From NCBI RefSeq assembly GCF_002980525.1, contig NZ_PVBQ01000008.1, positions 170,996 to 234,995 of the forward strand: a DNA stretch of 64,000 nucleotides, given 5' to 3'. Source of the DNA: Sphingobacterium haloxyli. GTDB taxonomy: Bacteria; Bacteroidota; Bacteroidia; Sphingobacteriales; Sphingobacteriaceae. Positions within the stretch are counted from its first letter, which is position 1. Each line of letters begins with the position of its first letter. The translations under genes and the position numbers were made by a program. The notes below the pieces were generated by a model that saw nothing but the letters and a program-made list of their open reading frames with translations, was not told where the DNA came from and searched no databases. Positions 42,921-51,982 of the stretch are shown here, piece after piece.

Positions 42921-43970
42921 ATGAAGAGAATACTTTCAATAGACGGTGGTGGTATCAGAGGTATCATTCCAGGGATGTTTTTGGTAGCACTAGAAGAAAA
43001 AATTAAACAGGCAACGAACAATCCAGAAGCACACTTAACCGACTATTTTGATTTTTTTGCGGGCACAAGTACAGGCGGAATCCTCTTGTCTATCCTATTA
43101 TGTCCCGACGACAACGAGCCGAGCAAACAAAAATATACAGCAAAAGACGCGCTCGACATTTATCTAGACCACGGGACGGAGATATTTTCCGCTTCAACTT
43201 GGCGTCGTTTTCTAAGTAAATTCGGCTTACTAAGTGAGCTTTACGATGAGACTATATTAGAAAATCTATTGAAGAATTATTTTGGCAATAAAAAACTCAG
43301 TCAGCTTCTAAAACCTTGCATTATCACAGCATATAACATCGAATTGCGAAAAAACCACCTTTTCCGTCAACAAAAAGCGATATCGCACGGCGACTTGCGC
43401 GATTTTTATATACGGGATGTATGTCGTGCTACGTCCGCCGCTCCTACGTATTTTTCAGTAGCAGAAATATTTTCCCTCGCCGATATACGCTATCCCTTGG
43501 TAGACGGCGGCGTCTTTGCTCACAACCCTTCGCTATCCGCCCTTTTAGAAGTTATCAAAAGTTACAATACCTATAAAATAAATGATATTTGGATATTATC
43601 CCTCGGAACAGGATTATCAAAAATGTCATATGATTATGAGGATTTTAAGAAAAAACGAGCCATATCCATCGGACCTGCGTTAGTCGATATTATGAGTAGT
43701 AGCTCTGCAGAGAGTACGGATTATTATCTGAAACAGTTGTTCCGATCAGTTAACAAATCGGGTAATTACATCCGCATTGAACCCAGCAATCTCTCCTCAA
43801 TCCATCCATCTATGGATTCCGCATCTCCGGCAAATATTCAAAAACTTGTTTCTCTCGGCGATAAATTAATCAGTGAACACGAAGAGCTAATGAATCAAAT
43901 TGTTGCAGAAATTATACAAGACAACAAAAACAAATCGGATCGGTCTGTATGGAATTTTTTAAAAAATTAG
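42921..43970 (+). CDS. patatin-like phospholipase (CapV-like)
   Basis: A 349-residue patatin-family phospholipase. The start MKRILSIDGGGIRG gives the DGGGxRG oxyanion loop (residues 8-14), the nucleophile elbow is GTSTGG (Ser50) and the catalytic Asp lies in DGGVFAHNPS (~residue 195). Length and opening resemble CapV, the cGAMP-activated effector of CBASS, but no cyclase, Cap2 or Cap3 gene is nearby and the next gene is housekeeping-like. It stands alone, 360 bp behind tRNA-Ser(GCT). A plain lipid hydrolase role is equally possible. Confidence 0.85.
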   Translation: MKRILSIDGGGIRGIIPGMFLVALEEKIKQATNNPEAHLTDYFDFFAGTSTGGILLSILLCPDDNEPSKQKYTAKDALDIYLDHGTEIFSASTWRRFLSKFGLLSELYDETILENLLKNYFGNKKLSQLLKPCIITAYNIELRKNHLFRQQKAISHGDLRDFYIRDVCRATSAAPTYFSVAEIFSLADIRYPLVDGGVFAHNPSLSALLEVIKSYNTYKINDIWILSLGTGLSKMSYDYEDFKKKRAISIGPALVDIMSSSSAESTDYYLKQLFRSVNKSGNYIRIEPSNLSSIHPSMDSASPANIQKLVSLGDKLISEHEELMNQIVAEIIQDNKNKSDRSVWNFLKN

Positions 43971-44029
43971 ACCCGTTATAGAACAGGTTTCCATCCATAA
44001 ACCTTACATTTACACAACAAAAGACAAGT

Positions 44030-45259
44030 ATGGCGCTAAATTACATTTGGGTCTCCTTTTTCTTAATAACATTTCTGGTCGCTATCGCCAAGCTTATCGG
44101 GGGCGATACAGAAATATTCCAAAACATTGTCAACTCCCTCTTTGAAAGTGCAGCCAACGGTGCCACGATCTCCCTTGGTTTGATAGGTATGATGACCTTT
44201 GCTTTGGGTATTATGAAAATTGGAGAAAAGGGTGGTATGATAAATATCTTTGCCAAAGCGGTAGGGCCGTTTTTTAACCGACTTTTTCCTGAAGTCCCAA
44301 AAAATCACCCTGCGCTGGGCTCTATCTTGATGAATTTTTCTGCCAATGCACTCGGCCTGGACAATGCCGCTACTCCCCTTGGACTGAAAGCCATGAAGGA
44401 GCTCCAAGAGATTAACACGCAGAAAGATGCGGCCAGCAACGCGCAAATAATGTTTATTGTATTAAATGCTTCCAGTCTTACATTGCTTCCTATTTCCATT
44501 ATGGCCTATCGACAGGCTGCCGGAGCGGCCCAACCCTCGGATATTTTCTTGCCTATTCTTATCGCAACGTTCTTTTCTACATTAGCCGGACTGATTACCG
44601 TATCTCTATACCAAAAAATCAATCTGTTTCAAAAAACAGTCATGCTGTATTTGGGCGGGTTAGCCATATTGATAGGAGCTGCATTATATTATTTCAGCAC
44701 ACTATCGCCGGAAGAAATTGACGTTATATCTCGCGTATTCGGTAACCTTGTACTATTCAGCATCTTTGTTTCCTTTATTGCGTTAGCCTTGTTTAAGCGT
44801 ATCAATGTCTATGATGCTTTTATAGAAGGAGCAAAAGAGGGGTTTGAAGTAGCTGTCAAAATCATCCCTTATTTGGTTGCTATTTTAGTGGGCATAGCCG
44901 TGTTTCGGGCTTCCGGAACGATGGATTATTTGATAGAAGGCGTCTCCGCTCTCATCGCGTTCGCAGGAATAGATACCTCATTTGTAGAAGCATTGCCGGT
45001 CGCGTTTATGAAACCGCTGAGTGGTTCCGGCGCACGAGGATTAATGGTGGAACTGATGGCAACAAACGGTGCGGACGATTTTGCTGCCCGTGTAGCCTGT
45101 GTAATACAGGGCTCCACCGAGACAACGTTTTATGTATTGGCCGTTTATTTTGGTTCAGTGGCTATCAAGAAAACACGGCACGCGCTTCCATGCGCACTCC
45201 TAGCAGAACTTGTTGGTATTATCGCCGCTATCATCGTGGCTTATATTTTCTTTGGATAA
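44030..45259 (+). CDS. SpmA-SpmB fusion, nucleoside recognition domain membrane protein
   Basis: A 409-residue membrane protein with two Gate / nucleoside-recognition domains in tandem, equivalent to the SpmA and SpmB proteins of Bacillus joined. The first half (ATISLGLIGMMTFALGIMKIGE, NFSANALGLDNAATPLG) corresponds to SpmA; the second half (IKIIPYLVAILVGIAVFRASG, GSGARGLMVE and CVIQGSTETTFYVLAVYFGSV) to SpmB. In Bacteroidota it is not linked to sporulation and its transport role is unknown. Confidence 0.9.
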   Translation: MALNYIWVSFFLITFLVAIAKLIGGDTEIFQNIVNSLFESAANGATISLGLIGMMTFALGIMKIGEKGGMINIFAKAVGPFFNRLFPEVPKNHPALGSILMNFSANALGLDNAATPLGLKAMKELQEINTQKDAASNAQIMFIVLNASSLTLLPISIMAYRQAAGAAQPSDIFLPILIATFFSTLAGLITVSLYQKINLFQKTVMLYLGGLAILIGAALYYFSTLSPEEIDVISRVFGNLVLFSIFVSFIALALFKRINVYDAFIEGAKEGFEVAVKIIPYLVAILVGIAVFRASGTMDYLIEGVSALIAFAGIDTSFVEALPVAFMKPLSGSGARGLMVELMATNGADDFAARVACVIQGSTETTFYVLAVYFGSVAIKKTRHALPCALLAELVGIIAAIIVAYIFFG

Positions 45260-45336
45260 AAATTATTAAAACTGATCGACAGCGATCTCGTTAATAGATT
45301 AAAGGACAAACTTAAACTTATCAATAAATTAAACGC

Positions 45337-45705
45337 ATGAAAAAAACAATTGCATTAATTGCACACGACGGAAAAAAAGCGGATATGGTAGCCTTTGTGA
45401 AAGACCATATTGAATTTCTACGAAATGCAAATATTGTCGCTACCGGTACTACAGGATCCTATGTAGCACAAACCGGTCTGGAAGTGGAACTTAAACTAAG
45501 CGGTCCAAAAGGAGGTGATGCGCAGATAGCTGCAATGGCGGCTGAAGGCAAAGTCAACGGGATCATATTCTTCCGCGATCCGTTAGGTCAACACGTACAT
45601 GAGCCCGACATCCAAATGCTTATGCGCATATCCGATTTGTACAACGTTCCACTAGCTACTAATCCAGCCACCGGAAGTTTAATTATCGAGGGATTATTTT
45701 CGTAA
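45337..45705 (+). CDS. mgsA: methylglyoxal synthase
   Basis: A 122-residue methylglyoxal synthase converting dihydroxyacetone phosphate to methylglyoxal and phosphate, a bypass of glycolysis under phosphate limitation. Motifs: IALIAHDGKKADMVAFVKDH, TGTTGSYV (phosphate site), SGPKGGDAQIAAM with the catalytic Asp and FFRDPLGQHVHEPDIQML with the substrate His and second Asp. Shorter than E. coli MgsA but complete. Monocistronic. Confidence 0.96.
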   Translation: MKKTIALIAHDGKKADMVAFVKDHIEFLRNANIVATGTTGSYVAQTGLEVELKLSGPKGGDAQIAAMAAEGKVNGIIFFRDPLGQHVHEPDIQMLMRISDLYNVPLATNPATGSLIIEGLFS

Positions 45706-45721
45706 ACAGATCCAAGAATAT

Positions 45722-45780
45722 TATACCATGTAAAACGATTTAATATAATTATCTATATTTTTTTGGCTGAACATGGTATA
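45722..45780. repeat. 9-bp inverted repeat flanking the coaA promoter region
   Basis: TATACCATG (45722-45730) and CATGGTATA (45772-45780), 41 bp apart. The right arm overlaps a TATATTTG -7 box (45777-45784) of coaA. Could be an operator or 3'-end hairpin of mgsA; chance is not excluded. Confidence 0.35.
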
Positions 45781-45805
45781 TTTGCCGACACCATAATTTA
45801 AATAC

Positions 45806-46747
45806 ATGTCTTCAACTAACAACAGCGAGGTTGATACACCATTTCAACGATTTGGCAGAGCGGAATGGAAAAGTCTAAACGGCCACTTTTCTCATCATCT
45901 TACACCGGATGACATAGAAAAGCTAGGAGCGCTAAATGAACCACTCACTGTTAAAGAAATTGAAGAAGTATATTTCCCATTGGCCCATTTGTTAGGCATC
46001 TTGATTGAGCGCACAAACGATAAACACGCTGCCGTCAGTAATTTTTTGAAGAAGGGTACGAATAGCCTGCCGTTTATTATCGGAATAGCGGGATCTGTTG
46101 CTGCAGGAAAAAGTACGACCGCACGGGTCCTACAAAAAGTGCTTTCCATGCTTCCAAGCAAACCCAAGGTTGAGCTCGTAACGACAGATGGATTTCTATA
46201 TCCAAACCGCATTTTAGCGGAACGAAATATACGCAAAGGTTTTCCCGAGAGTTATGATACCAAACTTTTACTAAACTTTCTTGCGTCTATGAAATCTGGT
46301 GTTCCCCAGTTTGAAGTGCCCGTCTATTCTCATTTGGAATATGACATCATACCCCATGAGAGCCAAAATATTACGCAACCTGATATTCTTATTGTCGAGG
46401 GTATCAATGTACTACAAGTAAATTCCTCCACAAAGAACAGTGTTTTCGTTTCGGATTATTTTGACTATGCTATTTATGTGGACGCGGAGGAAAAAGATCT
46501 TATAAACTGGTATATTAATAGATTCGAGTCATTACGCGCAACATCTTTCCAAAATCCAGCGTCCTATTTTCATCGCTACGCCGACTTAGGTAAAGAAGAA
46601 AGTGTCTCGATGGCAACAAACATCTGGAATACTATCAACCGCCCAAATCTGCACGAAAATATTTTACCCACCCGTTATCGTGCTGATTTAATTCTCGAAA
46701 AAGGGTCGCACCACTTTGTAAAACGCATAAAAGTACGTAAAACATAA
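45806..46747 (+). CDS. coaA: type I pantothenate kinase
   Basis: A 313-residue kinase catalysing the first step of CoA synthesis. Motifs: GIAGSVAAGKSTTARVLQ (P-loop), VELVTTDGFLYPNRIL, GFPESYDTKLLLNFL and SHLEYDIIP, as in E. coli CoaA. Length is normal. A TATATTTG -7 box lies at 45777-45784, 22 bp before the start. Confidence 0.96.
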   Translation: MSSTNNSEVDTPFQRFGRAEWKSLNGHFSHHLTPDDIEKLGALNEPLTVKEIEEVYFPLAHLLGILIERTNDKHAAVSNFLKKGTNSLPFIIGIAGSVAAGKSTTARVLQKVLSMLPSKPKVELVTTDGFLYPNRILAERNIRKGFPESYDTKLLLNFLASMKSGVPQFEVPVYSHLEYDIIPHESQNITQPDILIVEGINVLQVNSSTKNSVFVSDYFDYAIYVDAEEKDLINWYINRFESLRATSFQNPASYFHRYADLGKEESVSMATNIWNTINRPNLHENILPTRYRADLILEKGSHHFVKRIKVRKT

Positions 46748-46748
46748 C

Positions 46749-47621
46749 TTACAAATTATTATCATACGCCCGTTTAAACTTCAAGACTTCCTTAAATACT
46801 TCGTTTTCTACCTGTTTATGCACTTTATTGCTACTGCTTTTTGCATGCATTTCCATTTTGTATTTGACGTAGTCTTTCCCGAGTTCAACAACTTTAAGCT
46901 GTAACTCGTCTTCACCAGTTAAATAGGGATGATTTGCCAAGACCGCTTGTATACATTCTTCCAGCTTATCCGGGTCTACGGCGACCTGGAGCGGCAGTTC
47001 AAATTTCACGAGGAAAAGCGTCGAACGATGCGCAGAAAGATTGATTATAGGTGACGTAAAAACCATGTTGTTAGGTACCATGACCATATCATCATCCTCA
47101 TTTTGTATAACCAGACTCGAAAAATTAATATCTACAATACGTCCTTTGTGTTCGCCAACCGCTACTCTATCCCCTACCGACAGTTGATCGGAAAACATAA
47201 TAAATAATCCAGATATTAAATTCGTGATATACTCTCTGAATGTAACGGCTATTGCCATTGCAACGATGGTCAAGCTGGTAACAAAGTCTCGCGGATCTAT
47301 GCCAAACGCAATCATTAAACTAATGGTCGCTACAGAGGTATTGAGCACTACCGTCAAGCGATTTATACCCAAAACAAAATTACCCCGGACAATTCGCTTT
47401 TCGTGTCGCTTTTTATATATCATGATCATGATATACCGACCGATGGAGAACAATATGCTAGACGTCAAAAACAAGTTGAGCCCAGCTGACACATTATTTA
47501 ACCAAGGGTATTGCTTATAAACGCCTCCCAAAGACCAAAACGAAGCATATAATAAAACCCACAAAATCAGCTTAATTAAAAACGGAATGGGGTTCGTATC
47601 CTTTTTTTCTTCTGTCATCAT
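46749..47621 (-). CDS. mechanosensitive channel of the MscS family
   Basis: A 290-residue MscS-type channel with about four TM helices. The pore helix is TIVAMAIAVTFREYITNLISGLFIM and the following beta domain shows GDRVAVGEHKGRIVDINFSSL and VMVPNNMVF. A second MscS-type channel in the window; the two differ in pore-helix composition (this one is less Gly-rich). Converges with coaA with 1 bp between ends. Confidence 0.88.
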   Translation of the reverse strand: MMTEEKKDTNPIPFLIKLILWVLLYASFWSLGGVYKQYPWLNNVSAGLNLFLTSSILFSIGRYIMIMIYKKRHEKRIVRGNFVLGINRLTVVLNTSVATISLMIAFGIDPRDFVTSLTIVAMAIAVTFREYITNLISGLFIMFSDQLSVGDRVAVGEHKGRIVDINFSSLVIQNEDDDMVMVPNNMVFTSPIINLSAHRSTLFLVKFELPLQVAVDPDKLEECIQAVLANHPYLTGEDELQLKVVELGKDYVKYKMEMHAKSSSNKVHKQVENEVFKEVLKFKRAYDNNL

Positions 47622-47829
47622 AATACAAATACCTAAATTATCATTTTTCCACTAATATTGCAATATCTTGTTTCCAAGCGGCATATTTTAACTACGGCTA
47701 TTTCGTTGTACTGGATATGCTCTCCGCGGTGGATTCCGAATCATCTGAACCAGAAAAAGCACATTAATTTTTCTCAAAAAGGACAAAATAAACTAACTTA
47801 GCAGGCTGAAATGCGCTAGATATATTATT

Positions 47830-48783
47830 ATGCAAACAACTTTTGATTTTGAGAAGCCTATTGCAGACTTGCAAACCCAAATAGAAAAGGTCCTGCAAGT
47901 GCAGGAAAAGACCAAGGTAGATATGAGTGCTACCGTTAATGAACTAGCGGATAAACTCGAACAAACCAAACAGGATATTTATGCAAACCTCACGGGTTGG
48001 CAAAAGGTCCAGATGTCCCGTCACGCCGACCGGCCTCAAACATTCGATTACATCCAAATGATTTGCGACGAATTTATTGAGCTTCATGGCGACCGCACCG
48101 TGCGAGACGATAAAGCTATTGTTGGAGGATTTGCTTCGATCAATGGGCAATCCGTTATGGTGATTGGGCATCAAAAAGGAAAGAACACAAAAGAACGTCA
48201 ATATCGCAATTTTGGCATGGCCAATCCAGAAGGATATCGAAAAGCGCTTCGGCTGATGAAAATGGCGGAGAAGTTTAATAAACCGATCGTGACGTTAATC
48301 GATACAATGGGGGCTTATCCTGGTCTGGAAGCCGAGGAACGCGGTCAAGGAGAAGCTATCGCACGCAATCTGTTAGAAATGTCGGTACTTAAAGTGCCTG
48401 TTATCTGTATTGTTATCGGAGAAGGAGCTTCCGGAGGCGCGTTAGGAATTGGAGTCGGAGATCGTGTATATATGATGCAGAATACGTGGTATTCCGTCAT
48501 ATCACCGGAGTCTTGTTCGTCTATTCTTTACAGAAGTTGGGACCAGAAAGAGAAAGCGGCAGAGTCGCTCAAACTGACAGCAGAAGATATGTTGAAAAAT
48601 GGTTTAATTGACGGTATCATTAACGAGCCAATGGGCGGTGCACATCAAGATCCAATAATAGCTGCAGAAAACCTAAAGGCAAGAATTATAAGCGACCTTA
48701 CCGAGCTGACGCGGAAAGACGCAGATACCCTTGTTACTGAGCGTATCGATAAGTTCAGTAACATGGGAGTTGTCGTAGAATAA
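47830..48783 (+). CDS. accA: acetyl-CoA carboxylase carboxyltransferase subunit alpha
   Basis: A 317-residue subunit of the carboxyltransferase that makes malonyl-CoA for fatty-acid synthesis with AccD. Motifs: [21 protein letters not shown] (N-terminal coiled coil), [57 protein letters not shown] and [17 protein letters not shown]. Length normal. Confidence 0.97.
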   Translation: MQTTFDFEKPIADLQTQIEKVLQVQEKTKVDMSATVNELADKLEQTKQDIYANLTGWQKVQMSRHADRPQTFDYIQMICDEFIELHGDRTVRDDKAIVGGFASINGQSVMVIGHQKGKNTKERQYRNFGMANPEGYRKALRLMKMAEKFNKPIVTLIDTMGAYPGLEAEERGQGEAIARNLLEMSVLKVPVICIVIGEGASGGALGIGVGDRVYMMQNTWYSVISPESCSSILYRSWDQKEKAAESLKLTAEDMLKNGLIDGIINEPMGGAHQDPIIAAENLKARIISDLTELTRKDADTLVTERIDKFSNMGVVVE

Positions 48784-48787
48784 GAGA

Positions 48788-49774
48788 TTAATATCTAAAC
48801 GGATAGTCCCTTATAAATTCAAACTTATAATCGGTAGTCGTTTGGATAGTATCGATCAGTGAGGACAGCAATTGCTGTCCTTTTTTGCTCTGAAACATAT
48901 CATCGTGCATTAATAACACCACATTGTTCGGCTCCATCGACGATTTATTGTCCATATAATTCCGAATGCGCGTGTATATCTCGTTAACCGGTTGGACCGG
49001 CATACCGGAAGCACCGTGAATTCTCCATTCCACATCCCAACCATAAATTTTATACCCGTTAGTGTATAGCATATCAGCCGTACTCGCCCCACTTTTGAGA
49101 TCGATACGTCTTATATCGTCATAAATCCAGATATTACGTCCGGGCAAACGAACTATTTTATGTTTCAATTCCAGATCCAGTTCATTTTTCTCAAAATCTT
49201 CATATGCACTAACCGGATTACTGTAGAAGCTGGTAAATCTATTGCCAGCATGTGTATAACTATGGTTGTAGCATTCTACCAGGTAGTTTTCTTTATAGCG
49301 TTGAAGATCCCTTTTTAATCTTTTAGACATTTTCGCATGCCTACCGACTAGAAATGCACTGATTTTTACGTTTTTTGCCTTTGAGATAGAGTCAATAGCT
49401 GAGCTCCCGATCAAGGGCCCGTCGTCAAAAGTGAAATAAACGTGTTTGGGAAGTTTATTCAGCTCCCCGCGTACCGAATCCCGAACACGACGACGCTCTG
49501 TTCTTACGAACCGATCCAGTGAATCTTTACTGATTGGGTTCAGCGTATCGACCAGAATCTGAACAGGATTTCGCCATCGTTCTGTTAAATATCCCTTTTT
49601 TTTTACGGTATCTTCTGATATTATATCAATCAATCCGGCGACGCTATCAACTGCTACCGTATCTGGGAGTAAACTTGCAGCACTTGTGTTCATATTGCCT
49701 TGGCACCCCGTAAAAGATACGATTCCGGCCACTATAGGCCCCAAAATAAAGATGGATATAATCCCTTTCCACAT
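48788..49774 (-). CDS. polysaccharide deacetylase (NodB domain) lipoprotein
   Basis: A 328-residue lipoprotein with lipobox SFTGC (Cys near residue 23). The NodB deacetylase domain starts with VYFTFDDGPLIGSSA (first metal Asp), has the NHSYTHAGNR motif (His ligands) and RLPGRNIW, and ends near VVLLMHDDMFQ. It removes acetyl groups from an N- or O-acetylated polymer such as peptidoglycan at the cell envelope. The substrate is unknown. Confidence 0.9.
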   Translation of the reverse strand: MWKGIISIFILGPIVAGIVSFTGCQGNMNTSAASLLPDTVAVDSVAGLIDIISEDTVKKKGYLTERWRNPVQILVDTLNPISKDSLDRFVRTERRRVRDSVRGELNKLPKHVYFTFDDGPLIGSSAIDSISKAKNVKISAFLVGRHAKMSKRLKRDLQRYKENYLVECYNHSYTHAGNRFTSFYSNPVSAYEDFEKNELDLELKHKIVRLPGRNIWIYDDIRRIDLKSGASTADMLYTNGYKIYGWDVEWRIHGASGMPVQPVNEIYTRIRNYMDNKSSMEPNNVVLLMHDDMFQSKKGQQLLSSLIDTIQTTTDYKFEFIRDYPFRY

Positions 49775-49893
49775 ACGCTATTTCAATTGTTAAAATCTGA
49801 CTCAAACTTAAAAAATATGAATGACAAAAATTGAACTGTAACGAAAGAACCTGTAAAAATACCAGATTTTAGCTACATACAGTTGATTTTCGT

Positions 49894-49901
49894 TATCTTT
49901 G
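49894..49901 (+). promoter_or_regulatory. -7 box of ychF
   Basis: TATCTTTG, TAnnTTTG match, 26 nt before the ychF ATG. The -33 region is not clear. Confidence 0.5.
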
Positions 49902-49927
49902 TGCGATTTAAAAAAATTGAAATTTTC

Positions 49928-51028
49928 ATGGCTTTACAATGTGGTATAGTAGGTTTACCAAATGTGGGTAAATCAACATTATTCAACTGTCTGTCCAATG
50001 CAAAAGCACAGGCAGCAAATTTTCCCTTTTGTACAATAGAACCCAACGTCGGTGTTATTACTGTACCCGATGATCGATTAAATAAATTAGCGGAAATTGT
50101 TAAACCACAGCGCGTCGTTCCTAATACTATCGAGATTGTAGATATAGCCGGTTTGGTAAAAGGCGCTTCCAAAGGGGAAGGGCTAGGAAACCAATTTTTA
50201 GGAAATATCCGCACAACGAATGCTATTATTCATGTTTTGCGTTGTTTTGATGATGGCAATGTCGTACACGTAGACGGTTCGGTAGATCCCATCCGGGATA
50301 AAGAAATCATTGATACCGAATTGCAGCTGAAAGATTTGGATACCGTGATAAAACGTATCCAGAAAGTAGAGAAAATGGCTAAGACAGGTGGTGATAAAGA
50401 TGCAAAAAGAACGTATGAAATCTTATCACTTGTCAAAGAACATCTAGAGGCTGGTAAATCTGCCAGAACAGCTCCTATCCAATCGGAAGATTTTGAATTT
50501 ATCAGTGACCTCGCTTTACTGACGATTAAACCTGTTTTATATGTTTGCAACGTAGACGAAGCGTCCGTAACAACGGGAAATGCGTATGTCGACCGTGTAA
50601 CGGAGGCTGTAAAGGATGAGAATGCTGAAGTACTCGTGATTTCGGCTCAAATTGAATCTGAAATTGCGCAACTTGAATCGTATGAAGAGCGTAAAATGTT
50701 CCTGGACGACCTCGGCTTAGATGAGTCCGGTGTATATAAATTAATCAGAGCAGCTTATTCCCTACTGGATCTTGCTACTTATTTTACGGCTGGTGTGCAA
50801 GAAGTACGTGCTTGGACCATCGAGAGAGGATTTACTGCGCCGCAGGCAGCAGGTGTTATCCATACCGACTTCGAGAAAGGCTTTATCCGTGCTGAAGTTA
50901 TTAAATATGATGACTACATTCAATACGGTTCAGAGAACGCCATTAAAGAAGCGGGCAAGCTTAGTGTAGAGGGAAAGACCTATATCGTTGAAGATGGTGA
51001 TATCATGCATTTTAGGTTTAACGTGTAA
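49928..51028 (+). CDS. ychF: redox-regulated ATPase YchF (Obg-related)
   Basis: A 366-residue P-loop ATPase of the Obg family that binds ATP instead of GTP and associates with ribosomes. Motifs: IVGLPNVGKSTLFN (G1), DIAGLVKGASKGEGLGNQFL (G3), YVCNVDE (altered G4) and the C-terminal TGS domain, RAWTIERGFTAPQAAGVIH. The start at 49928 (MALQCGIVG) gives the family length. Confidence 0.97.
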   Translation: MALQCGIVGLPNVGKSTLFNCLSNAKAQAANFPFCTIEPNVGVITVPDDRLNKLAEIVKPQRVVPNTIEIVDIAGLVKGASKGEGLGNQFLGNIRTTNAIIHVLRCFDDGNVVHVDGSVDPIRDKEIIDTELQLKDLDTVIKRIQKVEKMAKTGGDKDAKRTYEILSLVKEHLEAGKSARTAPIQSEDFEFISDLALLTIKPVLYVCNVDEASVTTGNAYVDRVTEAVKDENAEVLVISAQIESEIAQLESYEERKMFLDDLGLDESGVYKLIRAAYSLLDLATYFTAGVQEVRAWTIERGFTAPQAAGVIHTDFEKGFIRAEVIKYDDYIQYGSENAIKEAGKLSVEGKTYIVEDGDIMHFRFNV

Positions 51029-51053
51029 TCACATATATCTCATTATTAAAACG

Positions 51054-51090
51054 AACGCCCGGCTTTTTTGTTGGGCGTTTTATTTTTTTT
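51054..51090 (+). terminator. terminator of ychF
   Basis: Stem AACGCCC / GGGCGTT with a T-rich loop, then TTATTTTTTTT. It ends 10 bp before the next gene's start. Confidence 0.85.
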
Positions 51091-51100
51091 ATCTTCGGGT

Positions 51101-51982
51101 ATGAAATTTGGACAAGTAAGTAATCCGGAAGAAATTGATTTTTCGTTTCCTCCTATTCCCTCGGAAACGTTTCAGTTACTGGAAGCACACCAGCAACAAA
51201 AACCGCTAGAAATTGCTGTGGGTTGTGCAAAATGGAACAAAGCGGATTTAAAAGGCTTCTACCCTCGGGGTACCAAAGATGAATTGGTATACTACGCCAA
51301 GCAATTTAACGCTATCGAATTAAACGCGACATTTTACAATTCTCCGTCTAAAGAGCAGGTAAAAACTTGGAAAGACAAAACACCTGATGGTTTTAAGTTC
51401 TTCCCCAAGATCCCCCAATCGATTAGCCATTATTCCAGACTTATCAATACCGATGAGAAATTAAAGCATTTTGTAGATGCTACTGTTCTATTTGAAGAGA
51501 AACTCGGTATGGCCTTTCTACAGATGCACGATAATTACAAGCCGAAGGATTTTGACCGACTGGAGAAATTCTTGCTTACTTTTCCGAAAGGCTATCCACT
51601 AGCTGTAGAAGTTCGGAATCAGGAATGGTTCTCGGATAGCAAAATCAGTGAAAAGCTATACAAATTATTCGAAAAAACCCGTACTACCAACGTACTTGTC
51701 GATACCGCTGGGCGCCGTGACTTGGTGCATATGCGCCTGACGACTCCCACAGCTTTTATACGCTATGTAGGCGCCAATCACCCGTCGGACTATGAAAGGT
51801 TGGTCGAATGGGTAAAGGTTATTAAGGAGTGGAAACAAGCTGGTTTGCAGCAACTGTTTTTCTTTATTCATCAAAACATAGAGTTGGAGTCTCCCCTACT
51901 AGCAGCACATTTCATTGAACATCTCAACAAGGAAATAGGCTCAGACCTCCGTATACCGAATAAAGAGGATACGTTGTTTTAA
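51101..51982 (+). CDS. DUF72 domain protein
   Basis: A 293-residue protein of the DUF72 (YecE) family, a TIM-barrel fold of unknown function related to xylose isomerase. Motifs: AVGCAKWNKADLKGFYPRG, FNAIELNATFYN, FKFFPKIPQSISHYSRL and FLQMHDNYKP. The start at 51101 (MKFGQVSNP) is preferred; the upstream TTG lies in the ychF terminator. Stops overlap with the convergent MFS gene. Confidence 0.92.
   Translation: MKFGQVSNPEEIDFSFPPIPSETFQLLEAHQQQKPLEIAVGCAKWNKADLKGFYPRGTKDELVYYAKQFNAIELNATFYNSPSKEQVKTWKDKTPDGFKFFPKIPQSISHYSRLINTDEKLKHFVDATVLFEEKLGMAFLQMHDNYKPKDFDRLEKFLLTFPKGYPLAVEVRNQEWFSDSKISEKLYKLFEKTRTTNVLVDTAGRRDLVHMRLTTPTAFIRYVGANHPSDYERLVEWVKVIKEWKQAGLQQLFFFIHQNIELESPLLAAHFIEHLNKEIGSDLRIPNKEDTLF

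Noticed and set aside
42921..43970. A complete CBASS operon around the patatin
   Set aside because: No cyclase, Cap2/Cap3 or other CBASS gene lies on either side; neighbours are a tRNA and an SpmA-SpmB gene.
47700..47770. Another tRNA-Ser-derived repeat (CTCTCCGCGG followed by a GATTCCGAATC-like stretch)
   Set aside because: Only about 10 bp match and no terminator hairpin follows; likely chance.
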